The notes below the pieces were generated by a model. The model ran no database searches and was not told where the DNA came from. It saw only the letters and a list, made by a program, of their open reading frames with translations. A stretch of DNA of 64,000 nucleotides from Cladobotryum mycophilum (Eukaryota > Ascomycota > Sordariomycetes > Hypocreales > Hypocreaceae), in contig JAVFKD010000004.1 in the NCBI GenBank assembly GCA_036429605.1, positions 3,286,001 to 3,350,000 of the forward strand, written 5' to 3'. Shown here in pieces: positions 11,783 to 22,668 of this stretch; positions within the stretch are counted from its first letter, which is position 1, and each line of letters begins with the position of its first letter. Made by a program: the position numbers and the translations under genes.

Positions 11783-13647
11783 ACAAGTTCGATCTCAAAT
11801 AATTAGCCCAGATTCGAACATTACTTTACTCTTAGTGCACATCGTGTGAACAAGAAACGGCTATTACCGTTATGTTATCAACATGTCATAATAAAAATTA
11901 AGTATCCGCGAAATGACACGAAACGACCTGTCAATTCAATGATTTTTTTCCCTTGACAGTCTTGCTCTGCCTGCCTGCGTGAGAGAGAGAAAATGGACTC
12001 AAACTCCGTCCATGACCAAAGGGGTAATAGGTCCGTAAATGTTACCTGACCCTGGGCCTCACGGGCTTGACACTTTGACGGGTGTACCAGTAAGCACCTA
12101 ATGCTCACGTTTTTTTTTTTTTGAATCAATCAATCAATTACTAGAAAGAGAAAAAGAGAGAGAGAAAGAGGCAAAATGACTCGAAAATAGGGCATGCAAA
12201 AACTCCTTTCCCACGTGTTGCCCCCTTTGATGGTTAGACTTGGCTTCTGACATTGGCATTCTTAGGTCCACGGGTAGTACTAGTAGTACATATATATCGC
12301 ACACACCAGCACCATCTGGTTGGGAATGGATGCGCTTTGGCGGCGCGCTATGGTCAAGCATTAGATGGCTGCTAGACAGGCAGATGCTGGGTTCTAGGTT
12401 CTAGGTTGTGACCCGTAATACCAAGGTAGGCCTGCTAGGGAGATGCGCCACCGACTCGACAACTGTAGGGGCCAATAATTTCGTGCATTGGACATTCCAG
12501 GATCCATCATCAAGCCTAAGAAAGAATCCCTCATTCTACGGAGTACAATTTTTTTTTTTTTTTTTTGGCATATGAGAATAATAACATGCCGTGTTAAGGG
12601 GGGGGGGTGTAAGCCTGGTCTGGCCATGTTGACCTCAAGGGCCCAGAGCTCTCCAGATGCCTCTGCAAGTCAGCTCTACTACTCCGTACTATGGATGGAT
12701 TGGATTCCTTTTGGATTTTTACCCCATAGTCTATCGACTTTACGGAGTGCATCTCAGAAAAGCTTGGCAATCTGGCGATCAGTCTCTCCAGCGAACAGTT
12801 TTTGTGTGGGGAAATCCCACTTTTGTTTGACATGTGCAACACAAGCAAACCTCCTGAGACGAACAGCCTCTTCCCCTTTTTTTTCCTTTTTCTTCTTCTT
12901 CTGTTTTTTTTTTTTGGTCGCCGACTTGGGCTTTATCCTGATGGAGACTTGTCTAAACAAAGACTAGAGGCGTCTTATGGCCCGGAAGAACGACCCGTTA
13001 ATCAAAATCTCTAGTGGCGTCCATGAATTGAAAAAGGAGAAGTGTGGAAAGAAGAAGAAAAAAGAGTCTCAGTTTATTAGCAAGACATTTCTTGGAGGCA
13101 CTGTGTGACTTGACGCCCTTGGGGGAATGCACTTGGGGGTGCAAACCATCCTTCACCAGTATCGTTGCATCTAGAAATTGGATCCTAAGATAAGACCGCG
13201 TGCGTGCTCCGTAGCGAGTGCCGGGGACTCGTACGAGCCAACGGAGTTCAACGGAGAACGGACGGTTCCTTGCTTGATTGGTCAATCGGGCTGAGAGCTG
13301 ATAGATGATCGATGAATGAGTTACCTTGTCTACAGGTTGAATCACGACACGGTGAACGGTGAGGGCAATCCAAGGTGAGACAGACACCACTTCGGCAGGG
13401 GGAAGCTCAAAGCCTCACTGAGCTTGGCTTGTTGAGCTTAAACCTCAAGCCCCACCATCCCGCACACCGAACCCTCACCTTCGGTGAGAAATTTGTGGAC
13501 GACCAACCAACCCTGTACTCCGTAGTTGAGTCACCTTTTTTTTTCGGTCTTGTCTTTCCGATTGTCGCAAATCTCCACCACTCTTCTTCCTTTTTGCGCC
13601 CTCGCCTCGGCTCCCTCCAACAACACCCTTGCCCCTCGCCTCAAACC

Positions 13648-16001
13648 ATGTCGCACAAGGGCAAGAATAGTGCCAGCTCGGCAAAGGGCAAGAAACCTGC
13701 CAAGTCTGGCGCCGAGAGCAAAAGCGAAGATGTTCTTCAGGCAGTTGTGCGTTAAACAAATCATGGCGGGGTACTTGGGGTGGTGGTGGTGGTGGTGGTG
13801 GCATCTTGATATCGATAGCTGACCAGCATCTTGCTGTCCGACAGATCATTGCCGATTCGTTCCAAGACAGATTCAAGCCGTTGACATTAGAAAAACCAAG
13901 AGTACGGATAGTAGAATCCATCTTTGTGTGAGGGGGCCGCATCCCAAATTGACTCGTTGTTTTTATCATGTAGTGTCTCCTACCTTTGGCAAACACCCCT
14001 CTCATCGAATACACCCTCGAGTTCCTTGCCATGAATGGCGTCCAGGAAGTTTACATCTACTGCGGCTCCCACACAGATCAGGTAGAGGACTACATTGGTA
14101 GCTCTCGGTGGGTGAGCTCCTCGCGGCTGTCTCCGTTCTCGGTCCTGCAGTTTGTGCGCGTATCGGATGCGCGGTCGATTGGCGATGTCCTTCGGGATTT
14201 GGACAAGAGATCTTTGGTAGACGGAGACTTCCTGCTGGTTCACGGTGATCTAGTATCCAACATCATGCTCGATGGAGCACTGGAAGCGCACCGAAAACGA
14301 AGGGAGACGAGCTCAGCCAACATCATGACCATGATCTTGCATAGCGGGGGTAACCAGCCCCATCGGACAAAGACAAACGGCATCACGCCCGTGTTTGTCG
14401 TCGACACGAAAACCCAGCGCTGTCTACACTACGACGAGATGAACCCCCTGCAAAGCGATCGATACCTCTCCTTGGATCCCGCAATTGCCGACGAACTATC
14501 CACCGAGTTCGAAGTCCGCTCAGACCTAATCGACGCCCAGATCGACATTTGCACGGCCGAAGTGCTTGCCCTGTGGTCAGAGAGCTTCGACTACGAGTTG
14601 CCCCGGAGAAATTTCCTGCACGGCGTGCTCAAGGATTGGGAACTCAACGGTAAGATGATCTATGCTGAGATCTTTGAGGAGGGCTATGCCGCCAGAGCGA
14701 GCAACCTGCAAATGTACGACGCCATCAGCCGAGACATCCTCGGACGATGGACGTTCCCATTTATTCCAGAGAACAATCTCGTTCCTGGACACACCTATAA
14801 GAAGCACATCAACGGCGTGACCCTGGAGAGCGGAACGCTTCACGCCCCTGATGCGAAGCTTCGGAATTCCATCATTGGAGACAATACCGTCATTGGATCC
14901 GGAAGCAGAGTGTCCAACAGTGTCATTGGTCGAAACTGCAGGATCGGCGTCAATGTCAACTTGGAAAACAGCTTTGTCTGGGACGACGCCATAATCGAGG
15001 ATGGCGCGATCGTAACCAACTCCATCGTGGCCGATGCGGCCGTGGTTGGTAAGGGCGTCTCCTTGCCGGTTGGGTCACTCGTTTCCTTTGGCGTTCACAT
15101 CGGCGACAATGCCTCACTTTCGACAGCCGCCATTCTTTCCACGCTAACGGCCGATGGAGAGGCTGTTACCAAGGACACCGATCTTCTCGGCGAAAACACC
15201 AATGCTGCTCCGTTCTTCGACCCCGAAGACGACGAGATCGACGACGAGGACCCGGCCCGTCTCCAGAAATCCCTCCTCTACTCCCTGGCCGAGTTCAACA
15301 TCTCCGTCTCCTCCGTCTCCACCCTCAACTCGGACGTGCTCTCCGATGACGAGGACAACCACTTCCTCTCTGCGGATGCTGCCCAGTCCTCCCGCTCACG
15401 CCTCTCGTCCTTTGCCTCGGACGACTCCGCCGGCAAGATGTCATTCCACACCGACGCCGTCCATGGCCTTGTCGATGCCCTGCGCGCCGACTCTGGCGAT
15501 TTCGACTCCGCCAAGCTCGAGTTCATGGGTCTCCGTCTAGCCAACGATGCGTCCGATGCCATGATGCGCAAGGCCGTCGCAACCGCCTTTGCTCGACGCG
15601 CCGTTGAGCTTCTTACCCCTGAGCACGGCGGCCTCGAGCCCAGCAAGGCCGCGGAAAAGGCCCTCACCGCGAGGAAAGGCGCCACGAAATTCATCAACGA
15701 GGTTGGTGTCGGCGGCGGCGAGACGGAGCAGGTCGAGTTCATTCTCGCTCTCCAGCGAGCCCTTCAGCATGCCGGCAAGGGTCCCGAGCAGTCCAAGACG
15801 GGCATCCTCCTCGCTGCTCTGCTGCAGCAGCTCTATGCGCTGGACATCCTCGAAGAGGAAGGCATCATTGCCTGGTGGGAAGACGATAGGGCCGTCGAGG
15901 GTGAGACAATGACCAACATCAAGGAGAAGTGCAGGGTGCTTGTTGAGTGGCTTGAGAATGCAGAGGAGGAAGATGACGATGATGACGATGATAGCGACTA
16001 A
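13648..16001 (+). CDS. GCD6: Translation initiation factor eIF2B subunit epsilon (catalytic GEF subunit)
   Basis: Catalytic subunit of the guanine nucleotide exchange factor that recycles eIF2-GDP in the cytosol. Exons are 13648-13746, 13845-13901 and 13974-16001, 2184 bases including the stop, 727 residues, as expected for the family. Order of domains: a Lys-rich N-tail; a nucleotidyltransferase-like fold (CLLPLANTPLIEYTLEFLAM, then LVHGDLVSN); left-handed beta-helix hexapeptides around residues 340-425 (NSIIGDNTVIGSGSRV, NSIVADAAVV); a Ser/Asp-rich linker; and a C-terminal W2/eIF5C HEAT domain ending in an acidic tail (EEEDDDDDDDSD) with aromatic residues before it (IIAWWEDDRA). The start is the first ATG with a Lys/Ser-rich eIF2B-like beginning, and both introns have GT-AG ends in phase 0. 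The reading frame is intact, unlike many neighbours. Confidence 0.95.
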
Positions 16002-16443
16002 AAAAAAAGAAACAGTATTTTTTGAGAACCAAACCAAAAAAATAAATAGAATTCAAAGACTCCAGAGTTTTTTTTCGTTACTTGTCCAGATGCATCCCTT
16101 AAGAGACACGCCGTGAAAACTATAGTTTGCAGGATATCATTTTATTATCTCCTTAGTGTGCTATCAAGCTACAGTTTTTTATGCCCCAGACGCCAGCCCC
16201 CTTTGTATATATTCTTACACACCTCTTACCAAACACCTAGCCACATGATAGAAGCTCAAGATTCCGAAAAGAAAATGCATAAAATAACATCCTCGCGCAT
16301 TATCACCTATTCCGTTCATTGCAAGCTCATAGCGTATGAAGCGTCCCCCTCCCCTTTCAAAATCAAACCCTTCCCAAAAAAAAAGGCAAGATAAAAAGCG
16401 ACCAAGGCATATAAGTCGGCTGATGCATAGTGAACCTCTATTT
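16002..16443. other. Convergent 3' ends of eIF2B epsilon and the SAK protein
   Basis: A 442-base AT-rich spacer. It has A-rich stretches after the eIF2B stop (AATAAATAG near 16040) that could serve polyadenylation on the plus strand. No further gene seen. Confidence 0.5.
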
Positions 16444-18266
16444 CTAATAATAGTTTTGCAAGTCCGAGCCATTGGATGCTTGACCACCCATGGGTCGGCC
16501 CCGACCATGTGACCCCCTGGGAGGCATCTGGCCACGGGGTTGGGTTGGTGGTTGATAGGCCAAGTCGTAGTTGACCTGAGCAGAGTACCCACCTTGCTGG
16601 TTCTTGGGGTCGACGTCGTCGAGAGAGCGGTAGTTGTAACCACCACGACCACGACCCTTTCCACCGCCCCGAGAAGCATTTCGATGGCCACGACCGCCGT
16701 TGCCACCCTTACCTCGGCCGCCACCCCCTCTACCGGTATGATAACTCCTGGTTTCGTTTCGTGGGCCGTGATGATGGCCGTGATGCTGCTTTGGTTGCCA
16801 ATCATCATCACCTGTATGCTTCCGCTTGGCTGTTTTGTTTGCAAATAGACTTTGGTATTGGTCTTCTTTCGGATCCTCGGGCTCGATCCTGAGAATGTTC
16901 TTCTCTCCAACAGTAGCCTCAAAGGTAAAGGTTTGGTTTGGGGGCAGAGGCTTCCAGTGATTAATCTTCCCCGCGTCCATTGGCTTGGCCCCTTTTCTGA
17001 GGGCAAGCACAACAAGAGGAATTGGATTATCAGTGTGATACTTGGCTGTGTGAGGTACAGGGCGCACACAGGCTGCCCACACACTGTTGTCATAGCACGC
17101 AGTACCGGTTACTTCCCATACCATCTTGTTGCCCATACCACCAACCTTCTCAAGTATGCTTGCTGGACATGGTCTTGGGCAGATTAGGATATTGTTTGCG
17201 TGGTACTTGAGATCATGATTCGATACGTTTGATGGAATCTGTGCGAGATTCATGAGCTTCTTGGTATCCTCAGTGCCAATCATGTAGCTCGTAAAGAAGA
17301 CTGTTTTCTTAATCATCATCTTGATTTGGAGCGCCGGCTGAGGCAGCTTTGATAGGGCCTGGTTGTGGTTATTGATCATGTGCTGGACTTCAGCAACTTC
17401 AATTACGGGGTCGAGAGTCGTGCAAGAATCCGCTACCTGGACTACATCGGCTAGAATCGTCCCCCTGGTCGGCGACGCACTTTGGCGTCGGTTGTATTCT
17501 GCAAAGAAGTCGCGGAAACCCTTTGTATGCTTAGGGCGATCTTCATACACTCTTATCTCACTGGCCTCCCGATACGTTTCCATCAATGTGTTGAAATACA
17601 GCTGCTTGAAGTGCATGGTGCTCTCAAAGCTCTGGTTCGTGGGGCTCACACGAGGTTTCAGGCAGGCCATGTCAAAATCAAGACCTTTGCTGGTTACCAT
17701 CTTCTTGATCAACTCGGAGAAGCCATGCTCTGATCGGCCCGTCAACAGCACGCAGAGCGCATCTGGCTGTTTGACGCTCAATTTGACCAGCTGGACGATT
17801 TTTTCGTTCCACCATCCCTCCCATGCGCGCTGTTCCTCTCTTTCCTGGCCTTCGCCGGTGGCCGCAAGGATTCGGTTATCGTGCCACCATCCGCCATTGG
17901 TAAAGGCGTCCTGGCTCGCCAGCATTCCTATTGTCGGACCGGACCAGAGCGCTGGGTTTGGGAGAGGTGTTTTGAACACTGGCTTGCTGTGAGTTTTCCA
18001 GAAAAAGGGCATCAACGACAACAAAAAGTTCTCAAAGGGTGCGCGTACATGTGTTATCAAAGTCGTAGACATGCAGCGCCTTAATCTTGTCCGCCGCTAT
18101 AAGCTAGTTAGTATGATCTCGACTGTCTGCCTAGGTATTCATTCGTGTTCGGGGGGAACAACTCGCCTGGCAGCTGCTTGTTCAAGACGGACCATCGGCC
18201 GAGCGCAGTGACGGTGAATTCAGATTGCTTCGCAGCGCCATGGTACGTGCTATATGCCGAAGCCAT
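16444..18266 (-). CDS. Swiss-Army-Knife RNA-repair-like HAD protein with RGG tail
   Basis: A fungal protein of the HAD_SAK_1 type, a HAD phosphatase-like domain found in Swiss-Army-Knife RNA-repair proteins; the substrate is unknown. Exons are 18266-18167, 18096-18049 and 17978-16444, exactly 1683 bases, 560 residues. HAD motif I is VYDFDNTLF (Asp 45 and 47), split across the exon 2/3 junction, motif II is CVLLTGR, and motif IV is VYEDRPKH. After a middle region of unknown fold comes a Gly/Arg-rich tail (GRGGGGRGKGGNGGRGHR) typical of RNA binding. Intron 1 uses a rare GC donor (AG|GCGAGT), the only reading that keeps frame. I chose 18266 as start because it leads in frame into ALGRWSVLNKQLP. 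Confidence is good for the domain and low for its activity. Confidence 0.85.
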
Positions 18267-18928
18267 GGCGCTTGACGATATTTTGAGGCTTCGAAGGAGG
18301 GGGAGGCTCGGCGACAGTATGGCGGGCGAAGTGACGGTAGCGGGCTGTCAATTCAATTGTATGGCATCGCAATGGGGGAGGGGAGGCGAGGCGAGGCGAG
18401 GCGAGGGTTGCTGTTGAGGTGGTTGAAAGTCGAACAAAGAATGGAAATTCAATGTCGGAAGGATGGATGGATCCATGCGATGAATGAAAATGGAAAGCTG
18501 CAGGCATATGGCACTAGCGTCGGGCTCCAGTTTAGCGGCAGTTACTTGAGACGCACAGGCGGTTTCTGCAGCTTCGACGTGTCCCCCAGCAGGCCCGGGA
18601 ACTGTTGCAGCCCTGGAAGGATACCTATTCAGTGAGTGGTTACGTTGCGTTACGGCGCATTACAGTGATGATGCACTATAACGAGCATCTATGGCTAGGA
18701 TTAGCCCTCTTGGAGGCTGCAGAACCCAGGACTTGCAATTAGATGGATTCGTCAATTTGGAAGTCTCGACCTTTTGGTGGCACAGCATCCTTTCGCCTGC
18801 AATTCCATCCGTGTTTTCAGTTTCTAGCCAGTCATCAATGCAACTGAAGCCAGTACTATCTCCAAAGCTATTTGTTGATCAATATCAGCTGACCTACCTG
18901 ACTAGTATTCAAAATCTCATCTCATCCA
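18267..18928. promoter_or_regulatory. Shared divergent promoter region with a GGCGA repeat
   Basis: A 662-base region between the divergently transcribed SAK and DUF167 genes. It contains a G-rich block at 18373-18406 made of GGCGA repeats next to G5 and G4 runs, about 110 bases upstream of the SAK start, and able in principle to form a G-quadruplex on the plus strand. No further gene seen. Confidence 0.45.
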
Positions 18929-19321
18929 ATGGCACCATCCTCCCGCGCAGTGCGCTTCCTGGCTGCGTCCGGGACGTCCTCCCAAGGTATGCTGCAACTT
19001 CGACTGCGTGTAAAACCAGGTGCAAGCAAGACCAGAGAAGGGATCAGGACTGTTAATGATGAGGATATCGAACTATGCGTTGCAGCTCAGGCGCGAGACG
19101 GCGAAGCGAACCAAGCCGTGGTTCGAGTCTTGAGTGAAACCCTGGGGATCCCCAAGTCAAAGTTTCATCTAAGCCAAGGCATCAAGTCGAGGGGGAAAAC
19201 CATCCTTATTCAAGAGGTTGTTGGCGATGGTTCAGCATATGCTTCCAGGGTTCTCGAGTTGCTGTCAGGCAAGTGTTGGGACCTGACCTACATTCAATCA
19301 ACTGCATTCTCAATCAAGTAG
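18929..19321 (+). CDS. DUF167 / YggU-family (UPF0235) protein
   Basis: A small conserved protein of unknown molecular role found in bacteria, archaea and eukaryotes. It has 130 residues in a single exon. Family features are LRLRVKPGASKTREGI near residues 24-39, the signature DGEANQAVVRVLSETLGIPKS near residues 57-77, and a basic turn then a beta strand (GIKSRGKTILIQE). The N-terminal 20 residues are Ser/Arg-rich and could be a weak mitochondrial presequence (inference). The last 15 residues do not resemble the family; a possible GC-type donor (AG|GCAAGT at about 19267) just before them hints that the true C-terminus may lie beyond an intron. Transcribed the same way as the GNAT gene 200 bases downstream. 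Confidence 0.85.
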   Translation: MAPSSRAVRFLAASGTSSQGMLQLRLRVKPGASKTREGIRTVNDEDIELCVAAQARDGEANQAVVRVLSETLGIPKSKFHLSQGIKSRGKTILIQEVVGDGSAYASRVLELLSGKCWDLTYIQSTAFSIK

Positions 19322-19523
19322 CGCCGAACTACAACCTGGTGCTCACTTACGCCGGTGACTCAGTCGCCGGAAATAATGCACCATCATCACCCCTCAAAGA
19401 CCGTCTTCTTCTTCTCCTTCGCCGACATCAGATATAAAGACAATGCGATACGTCGTTCTCAAGACACTTCATAGCCAGTAAATCCAACGCCTACAAATAC
19501 CTACACAATACTGTTTCATCGCC

Positions 19524-20291
19524 ATGTCCAAGCCAAGCTTCACCATCAAAGCACTGCAGCTTGAAGATGTGCCCGAAGTGGCCCAGCTCAGCGCAGACGC
19601 CTTTGAGACGGATCGTCAAACAGATATGAAGGCTCTCGGTCAAAAACCCTTCAGCATGAAAGAATATGCCCTCCAAAGCCTCCCGGGGTTTATGAAGCAC
19701 CCTCGCTGTGTGGTGCTGAAGGCTGTGGATGAAGAAACCGGAGAAATCGCTGGCTTTTGCAACTGGGGGTTTCGAGGATTTTCTCCTGATGAGATGCCCG
19801 TTCTGGAGGGCAGGAAACAACCTCCTGAAATCTCGCCACCTCCACCAAAGAAACCCGCAGAGACCGATACGCCAGCCGCTGAGAATCACACGCCACTTCC
19901 TTCGGAGACGGAAAAGGACCCTATCAAGCGGCTTGTAGCTCTGACAGATGCCGATTTGACTAAATGGCAAGAAGAAGTCATGCCCGAAGGCACCAGATGC
20001 CTCTTCGTTGTAGGCTTGTCCGTCTCACCCAAGTTCCAAGGTCGCGGGGTTGGTTCCGCACTTCTTCGATGGGCCACCAAATTCTGCGACGAGAAAGAAG
20101 TATTTGCCTGGGTCCATTCATCAGAGCCTGCATGGAAGATGTACGAGAAATGTGGCTTCCAAGTTATTCGCTCTCTGGATGTCGATTTGGACGACTACGC
20201 CCCTTGTCCTCCTCCAAATGAAGGACCGGATGCCAAATGGGGGCATTACGTCTTCCGGTATATGAAGTACTTTGGGTCAAAGCCTGAATAA
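19524..20291 (+). CDS. GNAT-family N-acetyltransferase
   Basis: A 255-residue cytosolic-type GCN5-related acetyltransferase; the substrate cannot be told from the sequence. The acetyl-CoA-binding motif A is clear: LFVVGLSVSPKFQGRGVGSALL, with the Q-x-x-G-x-G turn near residue 174, followed by a motif B-like AWVHSSEPAWKMYEKCGF. The N-terminal half begins with a typical GNAT first strand and helix (KALQLEDVPEVAQLSADAF). A Pro-rich insert of about 50 residues (near 100-145) separates the two halves. Single exon, intact frame. An ATATAAAG element lies about 90 bases upstream. It converges on the MFS transporter gene with about 250 bases between stops. Confidence 0.9.
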   Translation: MSKPSFTIKALQLEDVPEVAQLSADAFETDRQTDMKALGQKPFSMKEYALQSLPGFMKHPRCVVLKAVDEETGEIAGFCNWGFRGFSPDEMPVLEGRKQPPEISPPPPKKPAETDTPAAENHTPLPSETEKDPIKRLVALTDADLTKWQEEVMPEGTRCLFVVGLSVSPKFQGRGVGSALLRWATKFCDEKEVFAWVHSSEPAWKMYEKCGFQVIRSLDVDLDDYAPCPPPNEGPDAKWGHYVFRYMKYFGSKPE

Positions 20292-20544
20292 GCTATTATT
20301 GGAGGGGATTTGAATCATCTTGGCCTCGGAAAATATATGAATTTAGAATGAATTCACTACCCCTATCATAAACACCTCATAAACATGGTATACCGCTTGT
20401 TATCCCCAATGCAATAAAGACGCCCTCTATATCCATAACTCCCAAATATCAAATCATTCAACGCTCCGTTTTATGTCCTCTCGTCGTTTCTATAAAACCG
20501 TGCGGTTTGGATATTAATTTTCATATGTTGCAAGAAGAAAGTGA

Positions 20545-22668
20545 CTACTTTTCGGACCGAACCTCGCTGTGTCCTTTCTGCTCTTCAACATGTCGAGGCA
20601 AGTTTTCTCTCATCTCCTCAGATTGCCTTGTACCCTCTTCGTCAATTTCAGCATCATACTCATCCTCTTGTTGACGTTCAGTTCCGCGTCTTGCGCGCCT
20701 TTCTCGCCTGGCCTGATTCTTTAATCGTTTCTCCTCCATCATGTCCTCTTCCTCTCGCAGGAGACGAATCATTTTGCTGTTGCTTCTGATCTTGGCACCG
20801 TAACGCCAGAATATGAAGGGGATAGGAATCAGCATGACTTCGAGGAGACCTAGAAGAGTGCCCGCCCATTGGGGCGACAAGGTGCTGTACATCTTGGGTC
20901 CAGCCAGGGGGAGAACACCGCCAAAGATGCTTCGGAGGACAGCAGAGCCGGCGAGGGCACTGGCTGCGTATATACCATATGCACCTGCCAGATAGTTGTT
21001 CCCATAGATGAAGCACAGCGTGTTGCCAGCACCGAAGGGTATGCCAAATGCCATGGGAGCCGCCCAGTGGATGGTAGCTGGTAAGCAGGTCCAAGAAAAG
21101 CCAAGCTGTCCGACAGCTGCAAGAATGGTGCCGATTCCCATGACGAGAGCTGCTGCTTCTGGTTGGACCTTGCCAGTCACGGGGTCTCGAGGCTGGGAGT
21201 TGATGAACCGACGGACGAGCGGTTCACAGAGAGTGCAGAGTAAAATTCCTATGCCGATTCCCATGAAGGCCAATCCCGATACACCTGGACCCCAGCCGCG
21301 GTGTTGGGAGAAGACGACGGGATATGCGATGAAGCAAAGGTACAAGATACCATAAACGATGGACATCCTAATTACAGATTAGTCATTCAATGCTGGTAGA
21401 GACTTGGGATGGAAGGAATGAGACAAACCATATGTTGATACACCACAAAATTGGCTCGGTGGCGGACAGGATGAACGGTCGGCTTAGATTGACCTTGGCT
21501 AACTGCAGAGCTGGTACCTTTTGATCGTACTGGCACCACCAACGAGGATCATCGTTCTCCTTGCGCAACCGGGCAGCTTTTTGCTTCAAAATGGCGGGAG
21601 GATATGTCTCCTTGAGACTGAAGAGCATGCCAACGGCTGCTCCAGCGATGATGAGCACAATCCAATTCGTCCAGCGCCAGCCCTTGTACTCAAATACAAA
21701 ACCTCCGATGAGAGGTCCGAGGACGGGGCCGTTGAAGGGAGCAAGACTGAAGACGGAGAGGCCGAGGGAGAGATACTCGGGCTTACAAACGTCGACGACT
21801 GTTCCGGGAGAGTTTGAGATCATGACGGCACCAAATAAAGCACTACAATTCGTCAGTATTGTTTTCGCTTTGGAGGTGGGAGGGTGTGTGAAACTCACCC
21901 AAAGAAGCGCACGACAATGATGGTGGTCAGCGAATGGGCAACCCCACAGGGGATGATGAGTATGGCCCATATACACATACACACGAGGTACACGGGCCGA
22001 CGTCCGTAAAGCTCACTCATGGGCGCAAGAACCAAGCTCCCAACAGCAAGTCCCAGAAGATAGGTCGTCACGCCCAACGTAGTGACCGTCTCGGAAGCTC
22101 CAAACTCCTTCATCAAGCCCGGGGTGGAGCCCGTGTAGCTTGTGCTGTACAGGACGACGAGCCATGATGCAAACGAGACGACAAAGATGGCGTAGCAGCG
22201 ACGGAACATGGACCAGTTCTTGGGGTTGTCGGGGTCGTCTTGCGAGAAGTAGACTTCAAAGTCGGGAGGTCTGGATGCGATGCTGCTCATGCTGGCGCCG
22301 GATTTTGTGTATGTGATTGGCTCGCGGGCTTCCCGCTCTGCCTCTGTTTCAACATCTGCCGTGAGGGCATGTTCTAACGCCCCAAAGGCATCGGGGTCTT
22401 GCAGATGTCGAGATGATGTAGAGTGTCTGTCACTACCTCGACTTCTTGACCGGGCTGGTCTGGTCTCCTTTTCGGAATCTGAAGCTGAAGTTGAAGCCGA
22501 TGAGGGTGAGGAAGGAATGCCATCTTCCATCGACACCGCAGACGCCGCAGCGTTTTTCTCCAAGTCTGGTGTCATGATGTACCCTTTTTTTGGTGGCCGA
22601 GAGTCGGAGCTGAAAAGTATTGGCGTGGGTTGGACCGGGTTTGATGAAAAGCTTCCAGGGTTATTCAT
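20545..22668 (-). CDS. MFS transporter, DHA1-type drug/polyamine:H+ antiporter-like
   Basis: Major-facilitator membrane transporter, probably plasma membrane, of the 12-segment DHA1 group that includes fungal multidrug and polyamine exporters. Exons are 22668-21899, 21842-21429 and 21367-20545, 2007 bases, 668 residues. A Ser-rich cytosolic N-tail of about 165 residues precedes the first membrane segment (YAIFVVSFASWLVVLY). The loop 2-3 signature is LAPMSELYGRRPVYL, and the antiporter motif C in segment 5 is NGPVLGPLIGGFV. The C-tail is basic and acidic (RLLREEEDMMEEKRLKNQAR). Start: an upstream in-frame non-ATG extension exists, but 22668 is the first ATG. Both introns have GT-AG ends and keep frame. 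A purine GAGA tract lies about 90 bases upstream. The substrate is unknown. Confidence 0.92.

Larger units (their letters stand above)
7721..13647. other. 5.9 kb gene-free divergent region between SKN7 and eIF2B epsilon
   Basis: No convincing gene on either strand; ORFs here are short, mutually overlapping and rich in low-complexity sequence. Contents: GT tracts (8665-8692, 9182-9200, 9685-9725), a CGTA block (9340-9362), an AGCAGT block (11218-11245), a GGGA/GA purine tract (11749-11782), an ATCA tract (12124-12138), T18 at about 12550-12566, a G run ending near 12608, and four of the seven exact TACGGAGTA motifs of the window (11193, 12537, 12680, 13516). It probably holds the long promoter or leader of SKN7 and the short promoter of the eIF2B gene. 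Confidence 0.6.

Noticed and set aside
15144..15742. Several minus-strand and shifted ORFs inside the eIF2B gene
   Set aside because: All lie within one well-supported coding exon and have compositions expected of shadow frames.
20545..22668. Part of a secondary-metabolite cluster
   Set aside because: The MFS gene has no neighbouring polyketide synthase, peptide synthetase, terpene or P450 genes; the neighbours are a GNAT and a long gap.
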